Shown here in pieces: positions 42,464 through 49,290 of a stretch of DNA of 64,000 nt. Under the pieces are notes generated by a model. The model saw only the letters and a program-made list of their open reading frames with translations. It made no database searches and was not told the DNA's origin. A program made the translations under genes and the position numbers. The DNA lies in the NCBI GenBank assembly GCA_902465155.1, contig CABQLY010000001.1:227973-291972 (forward strand), read 5' to 3'. Source of the stretch: an uncultured Oscillospiraceae bacterium (GTDB lineage Bacteria; Bacillota; Clostridia; Oscillospirales; Acutalibacteraceae). Positions within the stretch are counted from its first letter, which is position 1; each line of letters begins with the position of its first letter.

Positions 42464-44418
42464 CAACCAGAACTCCGGGGCACGGCCCGGGCGGCCGCCG
42501 CAATATGCGCCTGCCCGGCCAAAAGCTTGAAAAAGGGGTAATAAAGCGCCTAATTTCTTACCTAAAGCCGTACAAATTCCGTTTGCTGTTGGTGGTTCTT
42601 TGCATTGTTATTAGCGCCGTTGCCAGCGTAAAGGGTTCTACCTTTGTAGGCTCGGTTATAGACGATTATGTTACCCCGCTGCTGCAAAGCCTGCAGGCGG
42701 GCGGCCGGGCCGATTACAGCAGCCTGCTGCGGGCGGTTTTAAAAATGGCCGGCATTTACCTTGTTGGCATTGGGGCAACGCTGTGCTTTAATTTAATTAT
42801 GATCACGGTGGCGCAGAGCGTGCTTAAAACCATACGCGACGCCATGTTTACCCACATGCAAACCCTGCCGCTGCGTTATTTTGATACCCACGCCCACGGC
42901 GATATTATGAGCCACTACACCAACGATACCGATACGCTGCGGCAAATGATCTCGCAAAGTATTCCGCAAACGCTTTCCTCCGCAATTACCATTGTTTCGG
43001 TTTTTTGCGCTATGCTTTCAACCAGCGTGTACCTAACGCTGTTTGTGCTGCTTACCGTGGTGGTTATGATGGCGCTGGCCGGCAAAATGGCAACCAAAAG
43101 CGGCAAATACTTTGTGCAGCAGCAGGATTCTTTAGGCAAGGTAAACGGCTATATTGAGGAGATGATTAACGGCCAAAAGGTTATTAAGGTTTTTTGCCAC
43201 GAGCGCACCGCCGAGCAGGATTTTGACAAGCTGAATAACGAGCTTTGCGAAAACATGACCAACGCCAACCGCATTGCGAATATTATGATGCCGATTATGG
43301 GCAATTTAGGCCATTTGCAGTATGTTTTAATTGCGGCGCTGGGCGCCATGTTGGCCATTACCGGGCTGGGGAATATTCCCGGGGTGCATTTTGGCGGGCT
43401 TTCGGGCTTAACGCTGGGCAACATTGCCGCCTTTTTGCTGCTTAGCAAAAACTTTACTATGCCTATAAATCAGGTAACGCAGCAGGTAAACTCTATTGTA
43501 ATGGCGCTGGCCGGCGCCGGGCGTATTTTTAAGCTGTTAGACGAAAAAAGCGAGGATGACGAGGGCTATGTTACCTTGGTAAACGCCAAAGAGCAAAACG
43601 GCGAGCTTGCCGAAACCCCCGAACGCACCGGGCTTTGGGCCTGGCGCCACCCGCACGGGGACGGCAGCGTTACCTACCAAAGGCTAACCGGGCAGGTAGA
43701 GCTGGAGAATGTTACCTTTGGCTACAACCCGGAAAAAACCGTGCTGCACAACATTTCGCTTTACGCTAAGCCGGGGCAAAAGGTTGCCTTTGTTGGGGCA
43801 ACCGGCGCCGGCAAAACAACCATAACCAATTTAATTAACCGTTTTTATAATATTGAAAGCGGTAAAATTCGGTACGACGGCATTAATATTAATAAAATTA
43901 AAAAAGAGGACCTGCGCCGCAGCTTAGGGGTGGTGCTGCAGGATGTAAACCTGTTTACCGGCACGGTGATGGATAACATTCGTTACGGGCGGCTAAACGC
44001 TACCGACGAGGAGTGTATTGCCGCGGCACGGCTGGCAAACGCCGACGGATTTATTAATATGCTAAAGGACGGCTACCAAACCGTGCTCACCGGCGACGGC
44101 TCCGGCCTTTCGCAAGGGCAGCGGCAGCTAATTTCTATTGCCCGCGCCGCCGTGGCCGACCCGCCGGTTATGATCTTAGACGAGGCAACCTCCTCTATTG
44201 ATACGCGCACCGAGGCATTGGTGCAAAGGGGCATGGACGGCTTAATGAAGGGCCGAACCGTTTTTGTTATTGCACACCGGCTTTCTACCGTGCAAAATGC
44301 CGATGTTATTATGGTGCTGGATCACGGCCGTATTATTGAGCGCGGCAGCCACGACGAGCTGATTGCCCAAAAGGGCAAGTATTACCAGCTTTACACCGGC
44401 GCTTTTGAGTTAGAGTAA
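42460..44418 (+). CDS. Heterodimeric ABC exporter subunit, catalytic
   Basis: 652 residues. An extra N-terminal basic segment (about 1-30) precedes the membrane domain. Walker A GATGAGKTT, signature LSQGQ, Walker B VMILDE with the catalytic Glu and a canonical H-loop (IAHRLST) mark the competent subunit. About 55 residues link the two domains (KEQNGELAETPERTGLWAWR region). It ends the operon and is followed by a strong terminator. It is the expected counterpart of the partial gene at 1-166. Confidence 0.94.
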   Translation: MTTRTPGHGPGGRRNMRLPGQKLEKGVIKRLISYLKPYKFRLLLVVLCIVISAVASVKGSTFVGSVIDDYVTPLLQSLQAGGRADYSSLLRAVLKMAGIYLVGIGATLCFNLIMITVAQSVLKTIRDAMFTHMQTLPLRYFDTHAHGDIMSHYTNDTDTLRQMISQSIPQTLSSAITIVSVFCAMLSTSVYLTLFVLLTVVVMMALAGKMATKSGKYFVQQQDSLGKVNGYIEEMINGQKVIKVFCHERTAEQDFDKLNNELCENMTNANRIANIMMPIMGNLGHLQYVLIAALGAMLAITGLGNIPGVHFGGLSGLTLGNIAAFLLLSKNFTMPINQVTQQVNSIVMALAGAGRIFKLLDEKSEDDEGYVTLVNAKEQNGELAETPERTGLWAWRHPHGDGSVTYQRLTGQVELENVTFGYNPEKTVLHNISLYAKPGQKVAFVGATGAGKTTITNLINRFYNIESGKIRYDGININKIKKEDLRRSLGVVLQDVNLFTGTVMDNIRYGRLNATDEECIAAARLANADGFINMLKDGYQTVLTGDGSGLSQGQRQLISIARAAVADPPVMILDEATSSIDTRTEALVQRGMDGLMKGRTVFVIAHRLSTVQNADVIMVLDHGRIIERGSHDELIAQKGKYYQLYTGAFELE

Positions 44419-44441
44419 TTTACAGCCTTAAACCAAACCCG

Positions 44442-44470
44442 CGGCAGCCCTGCAAGGGCTGCCGTTTTTT
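44442..44470 (+). terminator. Terminator of the MarR-ABC operon
   Basis: CGGCAGCCCT/AGGGCTGCCG, perfect 10-bp stem with a 3-base loop, followed by TTTTTT. Confidence 0.95.
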
Positions 44471-44471
44471 G

Positions 44472-44640
44472 CTCCCAACCCGTTTGTCCCTAACCTGTTT
44501 GTCCCTAACCTGTTTGTCCCTAACCTGTTTGTCCCTAACCTGTTTGCTCCTAACCTGTTTGCTCCCAACCCGTTTGGCCCCTAACCCGTTTGTTCCTAAC
44601 CCGCTTGCCCCCAACCACCGGTTTTCCCCCAACCAATTTG
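44472..44640. repeat. 15-bp tandem repeat, about 11 copies
   Basis: Unit CCCTAACCTGTTTGT, with copies becoming more divergent toward the right (CCCAACCCGTTTGGC, CCTAACCCGCTTGCC). It starts two bases after the terminator T-run. It yields a spurious open frame (KQVRD repeats) on the minus strand. Confidence 0.92.
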
Positions 44641-44728
44641 TTTTATGCCACTTATTTTGCGGCGTTTTTTGGGGTTGAACCCCAACCCCTTGCGCCAGCC
44701 CTGCATTTTTAGGGCAGCAGCTGTTTAG

Positions 44729-44757
44729 TTGACACTAAGCGCTTGGTTTGGTATAAT
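44729..44757 (+). promoter_or_regulatory. Consensus sigma-A promoter
   Basis: TTGACA (44729-44734), 17-bp spacer ending TTTGG, TATAAT (44752-44757). It drives the methyltransferase gene with a leader of about 110 bases. Confidence 0.9.
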
Positions 44758-44875
44758 GTACCCCGTACATAAAAACACCATGCAACGGGCCAATGTTACC
44801 AAGGGGGAGTGTTGGCCTTGCCCAAGGGGCAAATAAAATTTTTAAATTGCTGCATTAAAAGGGGGAACAAACACC

Positions 44876-45514
44876 GTGAAATTTCAATTAGAAAAGCATT
44901 TGCCTTACGCTTGGCTAACGCTTTTGGTGCTGGCGCTGTTTTACGGAATTTACTTTGCAAAAATGCTGGCGCAAAGGCGGCAGGGTATTCAAACCAACCA
45001 AATTGGGCAACGAAAAGAAAAAGCTTTGCACCGGGTAGAGGTGCTCATGGGCGTGGCTACGGCCGGGGTGCCGGCGGCGCAATTGCTCTCGGTTGCTTTT
45101 GGCTGGAGCCTTATGCCCGCCGGCGCACGCTTTACCGGCTTTTGCCTTGGCCTGTTGGGGGATTTAATTTTTCTTGCCTCGGTAATTTGTATGCGCGACA
45201 GCTGGCGGGCAGGTATTCCCAAAAAAAGCCAAACCAAGCTTGTTACCTCGGGCATTTACCAATTTAGCCGTAACCCGGCTTTTTTGGGGTTCGATTTGCA
45301 ATACACGGGCGTATTGCTGCTGTACTTTAACCCTTTAACGGTACTGTTTTCGGTTTTTGCGGCAGTTATGCTGCATTTGCAAATTTTGCAGGAGGAACGG
45401 TATTTAACAGGCGTGTTTGGGGCGCCCTATGAGCAGTATAAAAAACAGGTGCGGCGCTACTTAGGGCGGCGGCAAAATAAAGCGGGCAATAAAAGGTCAG
45501 GTAATAAAGCTTAA
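44876..45514 (+). CDS. Isoprenylcysteine-methyltransferase-like membrane protein
   Basis: 212 residues from GTG behind AAAAGGGGGAACAAACACC. Four or five membrane helices; the C-terminal SAM-binding core is LVTSGIYQFSRNPAFLGFDL and EERYLTGVFGAPYEQYKKQV, the ICMT/PEMT-family signature in which R-N-P and E-E bind cofactor and substrate. Bacterial members methylate lipids or small thiols; the substrate is unknown. The tail is basic (RRYLGRRQNKAGNKRSG). Monocistronic. Confidence 0.85.
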   Translation: MKFQLEKHLPYAWLTLLVLALFYGIYFAKMLAQRRQGIQTNQIGQRKEKALHRVEVLMGVATAGVPAAQLLSVAFGWSLMPAGARFTGFCLGLLGDLIFLASVICMRDSWRAGIPKKSQTKLVTSGIYQFSRNPAFLGFDLQYTGVLLLYFNPLTVLFSVFAAVMLHLQILQEERYLTGVFGAPYEQYKKQVRRYLGRRQNKAGNKRSGNKA

Positions 45515-45552
45515 TTTAAAACGGTAAAAGCACCGGGAAAGGAAAACATTGT

Positions 45553-46081
45553 ATGATACTTGAAACACCGCGCCTTTTTTTTGCGGGAACTAACGGCAGA
45601 GGATTTTACCGCGCTGTATGCAGTGCTTGCCGATTCCGACATTATGCGGCATTACCCTTACACTTTTAATAAAACACGGGTGCAAAATTGGATTAATAAA
45701 AATAAAGAGCGCTACTGAGTATTTGGTTTTGGTTTGTGGGCCGTTTGTTTAAAATCTACGGGCAAGATGATTGGCGATTGCGGGTTAACCCTGCAAACCG
45801 TAAATGGAACCATTTTGCCGGAGATTGGTTATCACATTGCAAAGCAGCACCAGCGCTGCGGTTACGCCAAGGAAGCGGCACAGGCCGTTCGCAATTGGGC
45901 CTTTGTGCATACGCCGTTCGGCTGGGTGTATTCCTACATGAAAAAGGATAATGCCCCTTCTGCTGCAACGGCCCGCGCAAACCAAATGACACTGTTAAAA
46001 GAATTTACCGACAACGAGGGCGGGCGTTCTGTTTTATACGGAATTAGCCGGGCCCGGTGGGTCAATATTGTGCCGGTTTAG
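45553..46081 (+). pseudogene. GNAT (RimJ/RimL-type) acetyltransferase, frameshifted and interrupted
   Basis: It starts ATG at 45553 (MILETPRLF). An 8-T run (45575-45582) puts the frame one base out; with seven Ts it would read LRELTAEDFTALYAVLADSD in continuity. In that second frame a TGA at 45716-45718 interrupts between KNKERY and VFGFGLWAV. The frame then stays open to 46081 through GDCGLTLQTVNG, EIGYHIAKQHQRCGYAKEAA (acetyl-CoA binding) and SAATARAN. Two independent lesions make function unlikely, though a homopolymer miscall could explain the first. Confidence 0.85.
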
Positions 46082-46102
46082 GGTTAAAATTTAGGGTTAT
46101 TC

Positions 46103-46131
46103 TTGTAAAACAAAAGCAGGTGTGCTATAAT
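46103..46131 (+). promoter_or_regulatory. Sigma-A promoter
   Basis: TTGTAA (46103-46108), 17-bp spacer, TATAAT (46126-46131). The transcript would have a leader of about 225 bases before the gene at 46362. No known riboswitch was recognised in it. Confidence 0.7.
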
Positions 46132-46361
46132 ACAACCGGGTAGAAAAGGGCCGTTTTAATACGGTGTGCAGCGGCCGTTTGCTAAAAAACGGTTGCGCCG
46201 CAATAAAAACCGCCGCAGGGCGGCCTTTAAAATGCGCGCCGGTTAGCTTAGCCTAACTAACATAAAAAAGACCAAATACGGCAGAAAGGCTAACCGTAAC
46301 GCACTTGGCCAAACCCGCCTAAAAGGGCAAAATAATACACTTTAAAACGGGGGTATAGGTT

Positions 46362-47318
46362 ATGAGAATTTTAGTTTACGGCGCAGGGGTTTTGGGTTGT
46401 ACCCTTGCAAGAAATTTGTTTTGCGCCGGTAAGGATGTAACGCTGCTGGCCCGCGGAAAATGGGCAAACGAAATAGAACAAAACGGGTTAAAAATTAAAA
46501 GCATTTTTTCGCCGCGCGCGTCGGTCAGCCGTATTCCGGTAGTAACCGAGTTAAAACCAAACGATTTATATCAGGTTATTTTTGTTGTTGTGCGGTACAC
46601 GCAGCTCCCGTTGGTTATAAACGCCCTGCAGGCCAACCCAACCCAAAATGTTATTTTTGTTGGCAACAATGTTCGCGCCTCTCAAACGGCCGCGCTTTTG
46701 GCCAATAAAAATGTAATGTTTGCCTTTACCAGCGCGGCGGGGCACCGAGAAGCCGACCGGGTGGTTTCTGCCGACCTGCACAAAATAACAATTGGGCAGC
46801 TCAGCGGCGCGCCGTCAAACCAAAAAATAATAAAGCAAATTTTTTTTGGCTCAAAGTACAAAATTACCTACGAGCCCAATATGGGCGATTACCTGATGTG
46901 CCACGCCGCATTTGTAATTCCGGCAGTGTTTGCGTGCTATAAAACGGGCGGCAATTTAAAAAGAATTAAAAAAGATAACGCCTATTTAAATCGGCTGATT
47001 GACGCGAACATTGAGGGCTACCGCGCCATACAAAATGCCGGGCACGAAATTTTGCCAAAGGCCGACCAAAATTTTGAAAGCCCCGCTTACCGAAAAACCT
47101 GTTTTCGGTTTTTTAAGCTGATGTGCGCAACGGTTATAGGTAAAATTTGCGTTTCAGATCACGCCATGAACGCGGTTGACGAAATGAATGCGCTGAACCG
47201 CGATATGAAACAGTTTTTTAATAAAACCGGCGCCGATTACCCAACTTGGCGGGCGCTTGAAGCGGAATGTGCCGCTTTTTTAACACCAAAGGGTAACGAA
47301 AAAGAAAAACCAGTATAA
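46362..47318 (+). CDS. Ketopantoate reductase family protein
   Basis: 318 residues. The N-terminal Rossmann motif GAGVLGCTLARNL and VTLLARG belong to the ApbA/PanE N-terminal domain (NADPH binding). VIFVGNN and the catalytic-region helix DYLMCHAAFVIPAVFACYKTG follow. The C-terminal half is divergent from PanE: it lacks the clear K-W-N motif region. It may therefore be a paralogue acting on another 2-oxo acid, not the pantothenate enzyme. It is slightly richer in A+T than the genes to its left. Confidence 0.82.
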   Translation: MRILVYGAGVLGCTLARNLFCAGKDVTLLARGKWANEIEQNGLKIKSIFSPRASVSRIPVVTELKPNDLYQVIFVVVRYTQLPLVINALQANPTQNVIFVGNNVRASQTAALLANKNVMFAFTSAAGHREADRVVSADLHKITIGQLSGAPSNQKIIKQIFFGSKYKITYEPNMGDYLMCHAAFVIPAVFACYKTGGNLKRIKKDNAYLNRLIDANIEGYRAIQNAGHEILPKADQNFESPAYRKTCFRFFKLMCATVIGKICVSDHAMNAVDEMNALNRDMKQFFNKTGADYPTWRALEAECAAFLTPKGNEKEKPV

Positions 47319-47353
47319 AAAATCAGCATGGTTTTGCGCCATGCTGATTTTTT
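47317..47353. terminator. Bidirectional terminator
   Basis: AAAAAATCAGCATGG pairs perfectly with CCATGCTGATTTTTT around a 7-base loop. It begins within the reductase stop codon and ends three bases from the stop of the converging immunity-like gene. Confidence 0.95.
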
Positions 47354-47355
47354 GC

Positions 47356-47670
47356 TTAGTCGTCCTTTTTCCACAAGACTGTACCGTTTTCCAATGAAAC
47401 TTTTTCGGGAATACATTTTAGGGATATTTCTATTGAATTATTATATATTTCAACAGAGTTATCCCGTCCGGGTGATAAAATCTGAACTTCATTTACGCCT
47501 ATACTGTACTCGCCAATATAATCTTCGTCACCGGGCTCGGTATCGGTTTCACATATTCCTGTGAAAGATCTGCATTTAATTTTAAGACCATTTTTCCATT
47601 CAATAATCAGCTTATCTTTTTCAAAATAATCGTCAATAACAAAAAGTAAATTCTTGTATGACTCTTCCAT
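47356..47670 (-). CDS. Putative immunity protein for the toxin-50 cassette
   Basis: 104 residues from the ATG giving MEESYKNLLFVIDDYFEKDK, with GAGGTCATGATT as ribosome binding site; two earlier in-frame ATGs are less well placed. It is small, acidic and predicted beta-rich (DKLIIEWKNGLKIKCRSFTG; NSIEISLKCIPEKVSLENGT). No family was recognised. It lies 21 bases after the toxin-50 domain gene on the same strand, the standard place for a cognate immunity gene, so the role is assigned by context only. Low G+C relative to the window. Confidence 0.65.
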   Translation of the reverse strand: MEESYKNLLFVIDDYFEKDKLIIEWKNGLKIKCRSFTGICETDTEPGDEDYIGEYSIGVNEVQILSPGRDNSVEIYNNSIEISLKCIPEKVSLENGTVLWKKDD

Positions 47671-47691
47671 AATCATGACCTCTTTCATATT

Positions 47692-48048
47692 TTATTTTAA
47701 CCATGTAGGTTTGGCGGGAACAATATGTGCATTCCCCTTATTATCATAATGAATTGTTGCACGGGTTGTATCGTAGTATTTTCCTGTTCTTATATCATAA
47801 AATTCACCTATATTCTTTCCATAATCAACAACAACCTTGTTATTACCATAACTTTGCCCCTTACCAACTGCATCCTTTAAAAGTTTATTTGGGTCAGATG
47901 TTAAAATGCTAGGGTTTTTACCGTTTGCTCTTTGTTGATTATAGTTATTTGTGCCTTTTATATGCTTGTCTTGACGACCTTGATGAATTTTAGCATTTGA
48001 ACGGCGTCCGTGTGTATTCCCAAAATTGCCGCCTGCACCTGCGCCCAT
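47692..48048 (-). CDS. Polymorphic toxin type 50 domain protein
   Basis: 118 residues. GRQDKHIKGTNNYNQQ followed by KVVVDYGKNIGEFYD, GKYYDTTRATIHYDNKGNAH and IVPAKP matches the bacterial toxin 50 (Ntox50) domain, a predicted RNase toxin at the C-terminus of polymorphic toxins. The N-terminus is a glycine-rich linker (MGAGAGGNFGNTHG) and no secretion domain is present. The ATG overlaps the stop of the DUF4417 gene (TAATG), so this is either a coupled gene or the tail of a frame-broken DUF4417-toxin fusion. Confidence 0.8.
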   Translation of the reverse strand: MGAGAGGNFGNTHGRRSNAKIHQGRQDKHIKGTNNYNQQRANGKNPSILTSDPNKLLKDAVGKGQSYGNNKVVVDYGKNIGEFYDIRTGKYYDTTRATIHYDNKGNAHIVPAKPTWLK

Positions 48049-48713
48049 TAAGCCGTCGCCCGCTTTCTGGATTTTGAAAATTCACTTTCAAAGGGCAATA
48101 TGTTTATGCCCAGATCCCGGTATTTTTTAAAAATGTCGTCCGGTGCGCTGCCGTACACAATAATTGTTTTTGGAGAAAGCTTTTTAACCAATTCCGCAAG
48201 ACCGTCTTTAAAATAATCCTTATCAATTTTGCTTTTTATGCAACCGTGGGTGCCTACGGCAACGGTTTTAAATTTTTCAATTCCGTCAAAGCAAAATTTG
48301 TATGTACGCTTATCATTAAATCTTACATTGGGTATCACCTCAATGCCATTATTTTGTAACCAAGCAGAAAGTGCCCGGCCTCTATAAGTATTCCATATTT
48401 GCATACAAAGGGGCATATTTCGGTACAAACTGAAATCCGGCGAAATAATTCCTTTAAACTTTTTAAGCCTTGCAAGGTACTGCTTAGGGTTGTGCCACAA
48501 GCGTTCAAACTTTATATCGTGCTCGTAAAACACCACCCAATAATCAAAATCTTTCCATGTTTTTAATAGTGCTTTGGAAAATGTTATAACCTTGTCAGGC
48601 AATTGGCTGCTCGTTTTAATTTTTGGCAGCTCAATATACCCCTCGTAATCGGAATTTTCAACCAAAAACGAACGGAATACATTATAGCTGTTATTAAATT
48701 GTTTGGTTGCCAT
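48048..48713 (-). CDS. DUF4417 domain protein
   Basis: 221 residues. LPDKVITFSKALLKTWKDFD, WVVFYEHDIKFERLWHNPKQ and GIISPDFSLYRNMPLCMQIW, then GTHGCIKSKIDKDYFKDGLA and IIVYGSAPDD, fit DUF4417, a family of unknown function frequent in phage and mobile-element genes and in toxin operons. The ATG follows GGAGGTAATTTATTCTT. It is the first gene of a three-gene minus-strand cassette of clearly lower G+C than its neighbours. The C-terminus (SEFSKSRKRATA) runs into the toxin gene with a one-base overlap. Confidence 0.8.
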   Translation of the reverse strand: MATKQFNNSYNVFRSFLVENSDYEGYIELPKIKTSSQLPDKVITFSKALLKTWKDFDYWVVFYEHDIKFERLWHNPKQYLARLKKFKGIISPDFSLYRNMPLCMQIWNTYRGRALSAWLQNNGIEVIPNVRFNDKRTYKFCFDGIEKFKTVAVGTHGCIKSKIDKDYFKDGLAELVKKLSPKTIIVYGSAPDDIFKKYRDLGINILPFESEFSKSRKRATA

Positions 48714-48777
48714 AAGAATAAATTACCTCCGTAAATTAAAATCATAAATTTTGTGTTAACCTATTGATTTTTCTTTA

Positions 48778-48885
48778 CGGATATGCTAAAATGCAACTAT
48801 AGCAATTAGGTATGCTTTTAGCATATCCGCGATGAAACACATTGTTAAACTGCGCCAACAGTTTTTTCAATGTGTTTTTTCTTTT
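48778..48885 (+). ncRNA. Structured intergenic element, candidate small RNA
   Basis: CGGATATGCTAAAA (48778-48791) is repeated inverted at 48816-48829. AAACACATTG (48835-48844) pairs with CAATGTGTTT (48868-48877) around an inner AAACTG/CAGTTT hairpin and ends in a T-rich run. A TTGATT (48764-48769), 17-bp spacer and TAAAAT (48787-48792) give a plausible plus-strand promoter that would start an RNA of about 80 bases near 48799. No plus-strand gene precedes it that would need this terminator. It may alternatively hold operators of the divergent DUF4417 cassette. The rest of 48714-49290 is AT-rich and shows no gene. Confidence 0.45.
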
Positions 48886-49290
48886 TCCTTAAAACAGGCA
48901 AATCGCATCACTCCTTTATTGTTGTAACCCGGAATAAATTAATCACTTTAAATATTCGGGCTTCTATTATAATAACACATGTCGAAATATTTGTCAAACA
49001 CCAACTTGTTTTTTATATATCTGTAAATAAATTTAATAATATTTCATTTAAAAACAGTGCAGCTTTTGTTGATTTTTACAAATAATTGGCTTTTACAGCC
49101 GCAAGGCTTAAAGCAGAGCCGCTTATTGCAAACGCTTTTATGCCAAAAGGGTTTTGTACCCTTGGGGGCTTTTGTTAGGGGTATTTCACGCAATTTTTAC
49201 ACAACTGCGGTGGTGGATTTTTCATTGTATTCTTATAATTTAACATAGCCCGAATAGTATAGGTGCAATAAAAAGAGAGGAAGAATATGA

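Noticed and set aside
44420..44632. Minus-strand open frame with KQVRD repeats
   Set aside because: It is only the translation of the 15-bp tandem repeat and overlaps a terminator; there is no ribosome binding site.
44472..44640. CRISPR-like array
   Set aside because: The units are contiguous 15-mers without spacers, and no cas genes are present.
46132..46361. Riboswitch in the 225-base leader of the reductase-like gene
   Set aside because: No known motif and no terminator or anti-terminator pair found.
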